DNA of 64,000 nt from Pampus argenteus. Its lineage: Eukaryota; Chordata; Actinopteri; Scombriformes; Stromateidae. Positions 25,701-37,900 of the stretch are shown one piece after another. The stretch is from assembly GCA_036937835.1 (NCBI GenBank), contig CM072875.1, forward strand, positions 11,607,001 through 11,671,000. Direction: 5' to 3'. Both the position numbers and the translations under genes were made by a program. Numbering within the stretch: the stretch's first letter is position 1; the number at the start of each line of letters is the position of its first letter. The notes beneath the pieces were generated by a model that was given only the letters and a program-made list of their open reading frames with translations, made no database searches and had not been told where the DNA came from.

Positions 25701-27230
25701 CTAATTTTATCACACGCAACAGACAGAGAGAGAGAGAGAGGTGTGTTCTCACGAACCTCTGATAAACCTGAAGCCCGGCTTGTCCGGGATAAATGATTGA
25801 AGCAAACCACAGCTCTGAACTCTTAGCAGAGTCAAGCAACACAACAGATTTATGAGGATGGTCTGTATAATCCGCAGTGTGTGTCAGGGAGTAAGACAAA
25901 AAAAAACATGGAATGGGGAACGCATTTAGCTTTAGTGTGGAAACATCAGCTGAAGACTCTTGTCATGACAAATTCTTGGTTGTTTCTTAGTCATCTTAGA
26001 GGTTTGGGACTGTGCTCTTGGATAACCATACGTAACGTGTGAATACTATGTGTAAAAGTGCTTTGGTGCATAGTAGAGGACTGGCAACGCTGCTCACATT
26101 GGCTTTTAACTGCATAAAATGTATGCACTTTCCTGTTGCCCCTTTTCACACTTGTCTTTCTCTCTCTAGTCATCTCCTTCATCCATTGTTTTTCTTTCCC
26201 CCCTTTCTTCTTTCCATTTACATCCACCAAGCCAGGCTTTCTCCTTGTTCCTTTCACTTGGACCTCTTCCCTTTTCCCACGCTGCCCAGTACTACAGAGG
26301 AGTGTCCTGTGCCAATTTGGCAGGGCTCTGGTAGGGAGAAGAGGACTGCATTAAAAGCAAGTGGTAAACAGAATAAGAAGGACTTGGGTAAAGAGAGAAA
26401 GAAAGGGAGTGAGATAGAGAGGACAGGACAGAGAGGAATGAAATACATGGTGTGATCGACATTGTAGGTGATTGAGAATGAGAGTGGAGCGAGGTGGAGG
26501 AAGGGGGCTAGAGTGCATCATTTGATGGATTATCTGTTAAATGTTGCATAGGGTTGCAGTCTTCTTTGGCACCAATGTAATTTAGGAGAGAGGCAAACCT
26601 GGCTGCTGCAGAAAATACAGAGTTTGTGTGTGTGTGTGTGTGTGTGTGTGGGAGGGAGGGGGAGGTGAATACACTCATACGCATGCACACACCGATCTGA
26701 CTTGCTGAACAACACGTACAGCCTTCCTCGCCACCCACGGCGCTGTATAATCACACTCAAAAGTGATGCTGGGACAGCAAGCTTACAACCTCTCCATAGC
26801 TCCTGATTATTCCACACCTATGCAAGGAAACTGAAATAGCTTGACCTATTTTTATTGACGCAACCAATAATTGCTTGAAAGACTAAAAAAACGAGTGACT
26901 TCTTGGTGTTACAGGTCATTTATTGGAAACAGCAGAACAGAGCAGCACTAAACAGGAAACAGCAATACAGTCCGACTGCTAGTGCTCTGACAGCAGAACT
27001 GATGCTTTTTGACAGTGCAGCCCAAACCGTCTCCTCTCATTTCACTGGTCCAGTGTGAGCGCCATGGCTGCTGCCCTCTCTGGTTTCATCTCTCTGATCA
27101 CCTTAAAAGCTCCTCTTATACTTATCTCTCTCTTTCTCTCTCGTCTCAGGAACATCTGGTTAGGACCAAGCTCCCTCCGAACCCTTCTGCTGTCTTTCAA
27201 AGTGGATCATCGAGGGTCTTCAACATCTGA
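22208..27230 (+). CDS. map6d1: MAP6D1-like gene, complete coding span (3 exons, 315 aa)
   Basis: Joined exons 22208-22746, 23320-23647 and 27150-27230 give 315 codons and a stop with all phases consistent. The product should be a palmitoylated, calmodulin-regulated microtubule-stabilising protein of the STOP/MAP6 family, acting at the Golgi and plasma membrane and on neuronal microtubules. It is longer than human MAP6D1 (about 199 aa) because two MAP6-type modules and a Ser/Thr-rich linker are present. It is convergent with YEATS2, as in human. An alternative reading is a MAP6 paralogue, but the short three-exon layout, the FNI-type tail and the YEATS2 neighbour favour MAP6D1. Confidence 0.88.
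22747..23319 (+). other. MAP6D1 intron 1
   Basis: 573 bases between GTAAGA and CTCCAG. AT-rich. No feature beyond the splice signals is seen. Confidence 0.85.
23320..23647 (+). CDS. map6d1: MAP6 domain-containing protein 1, coding exon 2
   Basis: Encodes residues 180-289. The acceptor is CTGCCTCCAG at 23310-23319 and the donor is GGAGAT|GTGAGTAC at 23647/23648, phase 0. It opens with HEYRPWTGVRPAKSAKKNPP, a second Mn/Mc-type module, and then ETSYQAAYSGEWH, which resembles the ETSYSAQF segment of MAP6 more than mammalian MAP6D1. The remainder (about 230-289) is Ser/Thr/Gln/Pro-rich linker with no recognised domain. Confidence 0.88.
23648..27149 (+). other. MAP6D1 intron 2
   Basis: 3.5 kb between GTGAGT and TCTCAG. 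It holds a short TA run (about 23999-24014), an A-rich tract (24899-24925), C-rich runs near 25260 and 25330, a GA run (25726-25740) and a GT microsatellite (26624-26651). No additional MAP6-type exon was recognised. Open frames inside it are unsupported. Confidence 0.75.
26624..26651. repeat. (GT)n microsatellite
   Basis: About 14 GT units within MAP6D1 intron 2, followed by a G-rich GGGAGGGAGGGGGAGG stretch that could in principle form a G-quadruplex on the sense strand. Confidence 0.9.
27150..27230 (+). CDS. map6d1: MAP6 domain-containing protein 1, terminal coding exon 3
   Basis: Twenty-six residues plus a TGA stop, entered in phase 0 after TCTCGTCTCAG. It contains PPNPSAVFQSGSSRVFNI, equivalent to the C-terminal NPSAIFQASAPRILNV of mammalian MAP6D1. 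This tail, with synteny, is the reason for calling MAP6D1 rather than MAP6. Exon phases 0-0 across the 3.5 kb intron join exactly. Confidence 0.9.
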   Translation, partial: EHLVRTKLPPNPSAVFQSGSSRVFNI

Positions 27231-27770
27231 CAGCTGCTCAGATCACCGCCAAGTGTCCCACGTTCAGTTGAAAGAATCAACAGGGGAATGTTTTCAATCT
27301 ATTCCACAACACCAGAATCTATGCAAGGGAATGTATTGTCGTGAAGCCTGCGGCACTGCAGTGTCAGTATCCAAATTGGACATCTCAGTAAAGCAGACGT
27401 CCCCCGCCCCCCCGTCGCTAATGAAATGAATATGCATGTATCAAAATAGTTTAAAAGCAAGCTTGTTTTGTTTTTGCGATTATAGACAAGAAACTGGCTG
27501 TTGTGTGTATGTCATTTTATTGTTCATAATGCTTAGCCTGCTCCAAGATGTGTGTATGCTTAGAGTAATTTGTTACCCATTTGGTGTTGCTAGAAACCAC
27601 CTTGAATTTTACAAATCAAAAAAAAAAAAAAGCAAAAGTTATTTATTCCTGCAGTATTGGATTAATTTTGGGAAAGTGTTGTTCAGTCTATGATTTTGTA
27701 AATATATTGTTCAAGAAGAGAAAATATATCATGTAAGTGAAATGACAATAAAACAATATATAGGTTTTTA
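27231..27770 (+). other. map6d1: MAP6D1 3' UTR
   Basis: Runs from the TGA at 27228-27230 to just past the polyadenylation signal at 27747-27752. It includes an A-run near 27620 and AT-rich text. The exact cleavage site cannot be read. Confidence 0.6.
27747..27752 (+). terminator. Polyadenylation signal AATAAA for MAP6D1
   Basis: Canonical AATAAA about 520 bases after the stop codon, in ATGACAATAAAACA. Being the first canonical signal after the stop, it is the likely main site. Confidence 0.65.
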
Positions 27771-27929
27771 GCGCTTTCTCTCAGATCACTGAGCCCTTTT
27801 TCAGAAATGTTCTGGGTTATTCTACATTTACATTTAGGATTGTATGATTGGAGTGCTGAACAACAAAAACAAATAGTGATTACAACGCTGAAAAGTCTAA
27901 TTTAAACAAGACTATGCTCATGTTTAACA

Positions 27930-28320
27930 TGTTCACCACCGTAGCTGAATTCGTTAGCATGCTCATGTTTGTTAAATTAGCAAATAACACAAAGCACAGT
28001 TGAGGCTGATGGGAACGTCATTAGTTTTGCAGGTGTTTAGTCAGCAAAATATTTAGACCTTGTATATATAGTATGTGCTACATGATATTACCACAGTTAA
28101 TACAGTTCATCCTGATGGGTATGTGACTAGAAGTAATGAATTTACCCTAAAAATGAAAAATCCCAAACTCATGGTAGCACTAGATGAAAAAGTATCACTT
28201 AAGTCAGTAGCGTTCTTCATCATCTAGGGACCTCAAATATTTATATACATTTCCATGGCTTTCATGTATCCAATAGTTACTGAGATAATTTAGCCACAAA
28301 CTGGTGGACGGACCGGCTGA
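27930..28320 (+). repeat. Degenerate interspersed repeat between the convergent 3' ends
   Basis: Contains the phrases AAAGCACAGTTGAGGCTGAT, GGGAACGTCATTAGTTTTGC, CATCTAGGGACC and TGGTGGACGGACCGGCTGAC, which I recognise from an abundant fish repeat. It shares family features with 660-870 in the same orientation. Non-coding. Class undetermined. Confidence 0.6.
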
Positions 28321-29150
28321 CATGGTCATTACTGTTGCTGTTACTCTGGTTAATCCACAGTCAACAGTTTTCATAGAAACTTCTGTATTACAAACTGGCC
28401 AAATAAAATTAGCTATACCTACATATGCAGGTACCACTTTTTTCAGAATTTGGCTAAATGCACCCCTTAACTCAGTGTGTATGCCTCAACATCCCTGGTT
28501 GGTTGAGAGATTCTCAACTTCATTGTCCACCATTTTTCCTGATTGCATTCATCAAAAAACAAACCAAGTGTGTGTGTATGTGTGTGTGAAATTGACAATA
28601 ACTGAGGGACAGTTCACTAATTCAACCAGACTTTTTCTTTGTTTATTACAAGAATATTGATTATATTTTTGGTTTGCACTGAAACATAAAAATACAATGT
28701 TTGGGTATCTTCTACACTAATTTGGTTGAACTGGCATCACAACCACTCATCCAGTAATCCACACATTAACATAATGCAAAACTCCACATTAAACAGAACT
28801 ACCGACACAATATCAGCCGGCAGAACACACACAACCTTTTCACATACCACCACATTCAGTACGCACACAAATTAGTTCACTCACACACACTCACGCACAC
28901 GTTAGGGCATTACTGTTCGCAGGTACTGATATTGGATAAAAAAATAAAACAGGATTTGAAAACATCTATTTTTATGTTGTCACTGTGTACATTACACGAC
29001 ACATATTATGGTTGTTAAACATATCACTTAAAAGCACTTCAACCTGGTTTATGAAGGAGAGAATATAAATATTGAGACTGGTGTCTTGAATTTGTAATAA
29101 AAAAATGATTTCAGTATAATGAATACTACTTATATCTTATTATAGTTAGA
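28320..29150. other. Spacer between MAP6D1 and YEATS2 3' ends
   Basis: AT-rich DNA without a recognised gene. It contains a second TTTATT (28642-28647, AATAAA on minus) that could be a distal YEATS2 polyadenylation signal, and short CA runs near 28880. Confidence 0.5.
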
Positions 29151-30025
29151 CATGTTTTATTAGATCTGATGAGATCTCAGTGACATGATCTGACAGACTT
29201 GTGAATCAGGTTTGCAACTTAAAAACAGGAAACACGAGGTACCTTTGCTGAAGAAGAGCCTTAGATGATAATGGCTACTTGCACGCTTGTCCACCTGTTT
29301 TTGTCTGCCGGGTAAACTGAAATAAATCAAAAGATGCTCATGATGACAAATCACTGGTTGCCACGGTAATGCCACTTTTGGAGGAATGTGTGTGTTTGCT
29401 TTGCCAAAAGTACCCTCTAGAAATTACTATCAATGTACACAGACAGACGTTCGTTAGCGTTTCCAAATTCCTGTAAATCAGTTCTGCTGGTAAAATCAAT
29501 CTTGTTCACAGGGGACGAGACAGCAGGATGAGGACTGGTGCAGTGGGACAGCTGTCTTGTGTTATTATTTAGTCCTGTAAGTCACTCAGGCTTCATTTCC
29601 CCTGATGTCTAGCCGGCTATCTGACAGGAAATAAATCATCATTAAAATGATCTTGTTATGAGGTAAGCAAGAGCACAACCGCCTTTCAAAATCAAATGAC
29701 ACGATTCCCACGGTGTTGCTTCTCTCCATACAGTAGGACTAAAATGTTACAATATACCAAGAGTGTTAGCAACACTAGTTAATCTGCTGTTGTGCGGCTG
29801 CTATTAGAAGCAAGCTGAGCCCTTCTATGATCAAGTTAATGAATACAGTACATTAGCAATAACTGCACAACCTGAGGCAACAGGACGACCGCCTGGTGTG
29901 AGTCTTCACACAGATGAGATGTCAGTTCCAGTTTCTCACTTCATCTGTTGTCATCGGCAGGATTACCGGCAGTCCTCAGCACTCTGTACATGTCAGTTAC
30001 CAGTCAAAGTCAGTCTTGATCTACC
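29140..30025 (-). other. yeats2: YEATS2 3' UTR
   Basis: From the TGA (30028-30026) leftwards to the proposed polyadenylation signal. AT-rich, no recognised coding sequence. The end is inferred from AATAAA only. Confidence 0.5.
29156..29161 (-). terminator. Polyadenylation signal AATAAA for YEATS2 (proposed)
   Basis: The minus strand reads CTAATAAAAC about 870 bases past the YEATS2 stop. It is the first good canonical signal seen by eye. Confidence 0.5.
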
Positions 30026-32724
30026 TCAGTTGTCCTTCGCTAGGTAACCCAAGTGTGTGTTGGTGAGGAAGTCACAGGTGGGAACACTACTGACCGCCTG
30101 GTGGATGTTCGTAGCTGTGATTTCTCTCGGAGCCCTGCAAACCCCAACAGCATGTAACAACGTTAGGAATTTGAGGATGGCTCATCAACACACAAGAAAT
30201 ATCTTTCAGACAGCCTGGGACATCACTGTTTGTATTCTGAATATTCATGTTCATCATTACTACTGTGTTGAATATTCAGCTATGCCTGTTCAGCATTCTG
30301 GTGTCTTATAGTTACGTAGCGTAAATGGCACAAAATATTTTGCAGGCTGGGACAGTAGAGTTGAGTGATTTCTAAAAAGGTAGCAGATGTTCCCAGTATT
30401 TGTGAAGAACCAAACCAGGGTTTCTGCAGATTTCAACCAGGACCTTTTTAAGACATTTTAGACGATTATGAATACAATTTAAGACCCTTTATCATATACA
30501 TATTGGCAAAAAAAACCAAAAAAACCCAAAACCTGTGCAACAGGCTCATCTCTCTGTAAGAGAATGTGCCAATCCAAATCACGTAGTCTAAAACGCTTTC
30601 TCGTTTCCACACGTGAAGGTTTTAGCCATGTCAGAATTTGAGAGTATGGTTTACCCATGTCTTCATCGATTTTATATGACTGATGTTTAGCTGCTGTGTG
30701 TAAAGCCCTGATCAGTCGGCTGCACTGGGGCTGGACTCTGGGAATGCTCCCAATGTGAATACAGAACAATATTGGGTGACAGCAGCCGTTTGCTGGTGGC
30801 TTTTTTTTACAGCGACTTTAAGTTTAAGTCTAATCCTTTATACTCTAAGTTCCTAATTTGAGCATTTTCTTGCACAAGGTGCAGTGGGCTTCAAATGCAT
30901 TAATTTCAACAGGCTTCAACTGAGCACTAAATGTATTGTTCTCAAGCCAGATCACGTTAAACTTGCACTTCCTATATTAGATTAAAGTGACGTCAACAGA
31001 ACCCATTTTATCTTATTACTTTTACAAGTAGCCATTTTTTTTTGATGAGATGCCACGTCAGCTCACACCACATTGCGAGTTTGCGCGGATAAATTCTGAA
31101 TGGGCTGCACAGTTTACTGGCTGTATTACTGGTTATTGGTTCCTTGTTGGTTCATTTTTGTAGTTTTAATACATTTTTTCCCAAAACACATCAGCAGCAG
31201 GACTGAAGTTAATGCAACTTTATAAAAGTAACTTCATATCATAGTGCATTTGTTGGGAACCATTTTCAGCTGTGGATTCACGCACATTTAGTGCTCGAGT
31301 GAGTAGCCAGAACAGTGTTTTGGGTTAGACTCAAAATAAATGAGTAATAGCTTCATGGTAATGAAGGAATATGTCTCCCACTGCAACCGAGCCTCATTAT
31401 GTTTTTAATCTATATCAGGTTTTGGATACCTGACAATACTTGTCATTTTTGGTTTTTGGTGTTTTCATTGTATTTGTTCATTATATCATCAGAACATGTT
31501 AAAATCAATAAAAATGCTAATCATTACATATAACATATAATATATAATATATATACATACACACACACATATATATAGGCACACATATTTAAACTAATTT
31601 AACATTTAATAATTTAATCTAATTTGACAGCCCAGATGGTGTAAACACAGTATTAAACAAAGTGAAACATTCTGCAATCGTTGAAATAATCTAAGTTGCA
31701 ATAAATAGTTTAATTTTGTTATTCTGGAATACATATTTCTTACAAGAATAGTTTATTCATCTTTTTCCTTTTTGGAATAATCTGAGTAACAAATTGGTAG
31801 TTTAGACAAGCTCTAGGTATGACACATGAAGCAAAAAAGATGGAGCCTTAACCAGGTTGCATGTTAAAGAGAAAAAAAAACAAAAAACATAGGCTGACCT
31901 GTTCTGAGGGGATTTGGCGTAGGCCCCGGCCAGAGCTTCTCTCAGGATGTCACTGGCAAACTGCTCTGTAGCCTGGAGTGCACACACACACACACACACA
32001 CACAATTAGTCACAGAGAAATCCTCCCTCTATTCTACAAGGTGAAACATGCAATACTGTGAGGGTGTTCATCTCATACATACTGAATATTCACCATTCTA
32101 GTCAAGGGTATGTTGAGGTAATGGTGAGCTACTGCAAATGGCCAACTTTTTTTTTTTTTTTGGCCAGTATAGTGACTGACCTTCAGAATCATGGCTTCGA
32201 CTACTGGAGCGAACACATTCTTTTCCACCTCAACCGGCTGGAAGGTTACCCCGATCTGAAAAGACACAAAGAAGTGGTGTTGCTTTCCCGGTTAATAAAA
32301 GCAACATTCTGGATGTTTTGGTTTGGTTGGTTTCTTAAATTGATCAACGCTTTCTGTACTTCCAGGACGTTTTCAATATAATGTAAAACAAACATACTAT
32401 ACGAGTAATTACAACACTGAAGTTCATCCTAGAGAGGTTCCTGACCTGCTGAGCTGTTTCACTGACAAACTGGGCAGACATGCAGGGTTCCAGGAAGAAT
32501 TTGGGCTCTACGTCGGCTTCCTGCTCCTCCTCTTTGACCTTTAGTTTCTGGCAGGGTGGAGTCACAGTGACAATGTCCACTATTTCATCATCTGCGTCCT
32601 CTGGTTCAGTCTTGAGCAGAGCTTGCATCTGCTCCAGCCGCAGGATCAGTTCATCACAACTACTCAGAGTCGACGGGCACTCTGTGGAAAGATTCACGTG
32701 TACATTTTACATATCATTTCACAC

Positions 32725-32758
<34 letters not shown>

Positions 32759-34975
32759 CAGCATCAGCATCAGCATCAGCATCAGCATCAGCATCAGCAT
32801 CAGCATCAACATCAACATCAACAGCATCAATATTTCCCTCAAATTGGAGCAGCTGCTTGATGTGTAGCTATGTGTTTAAAGGAGATTACTTATATTCTTC
32901 TTGTACAATATTGGCTCATTTCACCAGTTCCTACAAGCTGACAATTATAAATCAAGATATTTGTTTGAGAGAGAGGGTGATGAGAAGAATAAAAACAACA
33001 TAGATTATTGTATTGTCTGGATCAGTTAAGCTAAGCAGCTTCATCTCTCACCCTTTACAGACAAAAGACAGAATTAATGAGAACTTCCTGTGAATAAAAC
33101 AAAAACACAGAGGCTGCACTCTATGGAAAGCAAACGCATTACTGGACCAACTGCAGAAGCACTACACCCACACTCCACTCCCCCTGAACACTGAAGGTAA
33201 AATATTGATTCAGTTTGAGCTGCTAAAAACAGAAAAGAGTCAACTGCAAAATCACAAAATCTACAAGTATCTACAAGTAAATGATAATCTTGTAGAAGAA
33301 ATCCACCAAAATACACACAGAAACTCACCAGGCTCGTTGTCAATCTGTGTGAGGATGTCCTCGATGGACTCATCATCATTCTTGCGTTGGGGTTCGGGGT
33401 CAGGTGGAGTGTAGCCCCTCTGTCTGCACCACTGCACCACCTCTCGGGTTTTTGGGGGAGTAAGGGCCTGCAGGCGAGGCGAGTGGTCCAACACGTCCTG
33501 GACAACCCGCTTAACCGCCACCGCTCGCTGAAGCTAAACAGACACATAACATTTTGTGACTGCAAAGTTTTGATGAACATATATTAGGGCAAACACAATC
33601 TCACTACAGTGCAGGTTAAACTACAAAGCAGCCAACTCTCCCTTCTCCTCATATTCTATATTTATGTGTTTGGAGTCCCATCCCAAGTAAATTAGTAACC
33701 TTTAGATATAAATATCCACAACTGGGCTAGTCTTAGAGCCTTTTAGACAGAGAACAGACAGCTAAGGCATGTGGTCTGTATGAGCTATTGATAAACCCAT
33801 TAAGAAGAGATGAGAGAAGACGACCAGGCAGAGATACACTTCTGACCAGATATATAGGACGACATGAGGCAAGCAGAATGCTTGCTGAGTCAGGGGTCCA
33901 ATACAGAGCACAAAGACATATTACATAGACAACAAACCACAAACTGCAAACAATGCAAATTATCACTGACATTTACAGAGGCCCTCGCCCTGAACTGGGA
34001 GCATATCAGCCTGTAAGCAGGTGTCACTCTGAGATATGAACAGGGTTAAATTTATCTCAGGAAATCGAACTTAAATGTGTTCAATATAACACATTATTCT
34101 GGAAGAATATGGGACCCTGCTTTTTCTTTTTGGAAGCACAGCAAAGACCCAAGTTATTGAGTACATCACAATATTTATGTGATTTATATGATGAGAAACT
34201 GTAAAGATATTTGAACCATTTTGTTACCCAACAATTTTCAATACTAATGTAGATTTCCACTGTCCTGTCAGCAGTTTGACTATACTATATATACAGTCAC
34301 CTCTGATGCTCTGCGCTTTCCAATAGTCCAGGAATAATACTGTTCTGTCGAAGAGGCGCAGAATGGATGGGAGTCTTCAGCTAAACAAACAAACAAACAG
34401 GCAAGCAGGCAGAAGATTGAACAGCTTGACAAAACACAGCACATTTGCTTACAGTTTGTTTTTAGATATGGAGTTGGTTTTTAAGCATGCCAACTGGAAG
34501 GCGAGGGAAAACTCACTCTTGTCTGGCACAATCAGAGGGAACTTCTTCACCACAGCTGTCAGCAGCTGCATCATGGTCTCTACGTGCTCAGTGCTGAGGA
34601 GAAAGCAATTCATATTCAGGTGCTTTTATGATGAATCTCCTCCAATTATCAGGGAGAAGTTAGTTCAGCAAGTTAAAAGTGAAGATATTAGCACTTAAGT
34701 GGTAAACACTATTAGCACAGATGCTGATTAGTCTCTGCACCTTTCCTTCTAACAGACAATATGTTATTTTTCTATCTGGGAATCAATTAATTTAAGTCAA
34801 AGGATGATTACGACTCGTCCTTACTTGATGAGGTCATGTGTAGAATTATCTGCCCCTTGCTCCTGTTTGACTATGGTAGCTGCAGTAGAAACATGGACAG
34901 ACATGGGGACAGGAGCAGTCACTGGGGGTGATGGACCAGCTGTGACAGCTGCGCCAGCACCTGGCTCTGTCTTCA
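30026..34975 (-). CDS. yeats2: YEATS2 exons for the C-terminal conserved region (residues 1104-1439)
   Basis: Eight exons. Conserved blocks are TEHVETMMQLLTAVVKKFPL, STEQYYSWTIGKRRASE, VVQWCRQRGYTPPDPEP, DDESIEDILTQIDNEPG, and the final IGVTFQPVEVEKNVFAPVVE, ATEQFASDILREALAGAY and APREITATNIHQAV. The last three form the histone-fold-like C-terminal region by which human YEATS2 pairs with NC2-beta. The terminal exon 30026-30134 ends LGYLAKDN followed by TGA. It is short and invisible to ORF scanning, but it joins in phase 2 with the preceding NR codon. Confidence 0.9.
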
Positions 34976-37900
34976 CTGAGGCAGCAGACAGAGAGAGAGA
35001 GAGAGAGAGCAGAAAGAAGTGTGAGAGGAAGATTCATTTCACTAAAACCAGATTATTAGTGAGGAGGAGAAATGTATTATGACTGGGTTCCCTTTGACTT
35101 TAGGGATGTCCCATGCCCAGGCTGGTGAGTGAACTTCAGTGTTTGAGTACTGGTTTAGTTACTTATACTTATCATATCACATCATATTTTGCCTATTTAG
35201 ATTATATTCTAATTTTATACTGCATTACCGTATTATCATCTATACTTTTAATTATGTGTACAAAATTATTATATGCATCTGAGGGTTAAACACAGAATAT
35301 TTTGTTTTGTTCTTATTCAAGTGAATAGAAAGGTGTGTCCAAACTTTTGACTGGTACAGTATAAAAAGTAATCAGCTAAATAAGGTGCTGAATACTATTA
35401 AACGCATAGGCATCATAATGGCACAGACCTTTGTCTTTATTTTTTAAATACCCAACTCTGACTATGACAGAATGAAAGAAAACTGAGGATGAACAGAAGA
35501 TGGGAGCCTGGGTGGAGTGGGAATGAATCCCTCTCACCTTGTGCCAGAGGCAGGGCAAGGGAGGGGAAGGCCTGGCTGGCAGGACTTGGGGAGGCTCCAG
35601 CTCCAGTTGCTCCAGGAGTGGTGGAGGAGGAGGAGGAGGAAGTAGTACTGGAGACTGGGCCTTTAGACACCACTTTACACAGAAGAAAACACAAACACAC
35701 ACACAAAATGGATCAATGACCCATTAAAATGCCTAATAGATGAAAAAGAAAAAAGGAATGAGAGGAAGAAAATGGGCCTTAATGAATCTGTTTACTATGG
35801 AGAGAAGAGAATCTACAGTGTTTTAAGTGCCTCTGTAATCATCATGTATAGTCAAAATAAACCCAGTTTAGAAGGACAAACTGAATGAAACTACCGTTAC
35901 CCTCTACACTCAAAAAACAATGTCTTACCTTTACCAACAGGCATGAGTATGGTCTGGAGCCCTCCAGACCCAGTGCCAACCCCCAGCTGCTTGAGCTGGT
36001 TGGCAGGGATGGTCAGGACTGTCTGCTGAGAGCTGGATCCTGAGTGGAACTTCAGCATACCTGGAAAAAAGCAAAACGTTCCAGATGGACAGTGGTTTTA
36101 GCTGGACCTATATTGCATTTGATCAAATAATTTAACTCTTCCATCATTTCAAACCAACTGACACATGCAGTGGCTTTCTCTTTGTCTACCTGAGAGAGTT
36201 GCACCTGTCTTCCCTCCTCCTGCTGCCATCCCGCTGACCAATGAGGCTGCAGTGACCAATGACGTACCACTGCTTTTAGGCACACCCACCACAGTCCCCA
36301 CCCCTGCACCCTTTGACATGCTGAGGACGGGCACGTTGGTGATGCTTTTGGCAACTGTTACTACAGCACCAGCTGAACCAGCAGCACTTTTTGCCATTGT
36401 GGCAGAGTTACCAGCACCCTTGACCAAGGTGGCCACAGCAGTCTTAGACAAGCTGCCACCTGCAGCAGCACTGGCACTCTTTGCTGCACTGATCACTGCT
36501 GCTTGGTTGGCTGCCACCAGGAGTGAGTGGTGCTGAGAGGCAGACTTCCCACCATCAGCAGCCTACATGGAACAGATAAAACACAGCGGTTAATTAGGAC
36601 ATAAACAGAAACATGTATAATTAAATGTGCCTTCAAGCTTTACAGCTGGGTGTAATATCTCAATATTCTAACACATTCGGTTAATGTGCGAGTCTGTCAA
36701 CTACAGCTACATGAAGTCCTGATTTGTGACACTACTCTGAGAAACTGTTACTATAGTGTGTGTTTTTATGTACCATTACCAATGATCCAATGAAAGATTT
36801 ATGATTGTACAAATTCAAATATGGTTGACAAATACATTTCTTTGCCAATTATTTTTTATGAAGCCAAAGCTTTGAAAAACATTTTGGGGCCACACATTTC
36901 TCCTCCTCTTCCTCACATATGGTGTCAATTATTTATGTGTCAACAGCATTTACAAATTCACACTGGTGTTTAGACGAGAAAGAGCGAGTGCTGGTGAAAT
37001 TTTCTGTGACTGGACTTTGCTCACTCCTTGCTCTGTTCACATTTGTTTTCCAGTGTCATGCAAATCCCAGAGTGAGTTGTGCCAATCAGGTCACTGGTTT
37101 TATGGAATTCTCAGAGACAAAGAGGCCATTTCTCTTCACAGGAAGTTCTCATCAGGGTTGGGTGATGTCTACAGAAATGGCATATCGGGGGGTGTGGGCT
37201 AACCTCAGAGTAATTTAATAAGTGTAGTATTTTTTTGTTATAATTTAGGTACAAAATTTTAATTTTAGCTCATTATGAGAGATTACTGCATTTTTGCTGT
37301 CATTTATGGTCGTTGTGGCACTAGTTTTTTTCTTCCTCTGGTCTTTGTCAGACATCATCGGCCGAACTCTAGTCCTCATAATTCAATTAACAAACCAGCA
37401 GTTTTTCTGAAACAAGAAAGGCAGCAATGTTTTACTTATTTGTGTTCTTCAGATCAGTGAGTGTTTTTCTCGGTTTGTTACGTGCTGAATACTTATTTGT
37501 TTTTGTGGGTTGGAACCTCTAGGAAGTCTTTTTGTACATTTCTATTTTTTATATAAGTTAATGAGCCCTGGCCACTGACTCTGAAGCTGTAATCACCCCA
37601 ACCTAGACCTTGCTTACAGGCAGCTTAGGGCTCTTCACACACCATCTAAACTCTACTCTCTCTGTCAAATACACCAGTGACCTTGCTACTGTGCTCACAC
37701 TGCACTTATTAGTCCTGCTTTCTATGTATTCATACTACAGCATCAAATGCTGCATCACAAGAACATTTAAACAACTTGTATAAACCAATGAATCAATTCA
37801 AAATCATTTTACAGCTTGTCACTTAAAGGCCTGTTAAACTGTATGCACTTTATTTTTTCATTAAAAATAATATTTAAATTACACCAAGCATAAAACCAAT

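Larger units (their letters stand above)
34976..35537 (-). other. YEATS2 intron with a (GA)n tract and a Tc1-like end
   Basis: 562 bases. The acceptor side consists of a (CT)n microsatellite (34990-35009 on plus as GA). A Tc1-like terminal fragment lies at 35320-35362. Confidence 0.75.

Noticed and set aside
32480..33003. Plus-strand Gln/His and Ala/Ser repeat proteins
   Set aside because: Antisense to real YEATS2 exon 32446-32681 plus the CAG/CATCAG repeat. Not genes.
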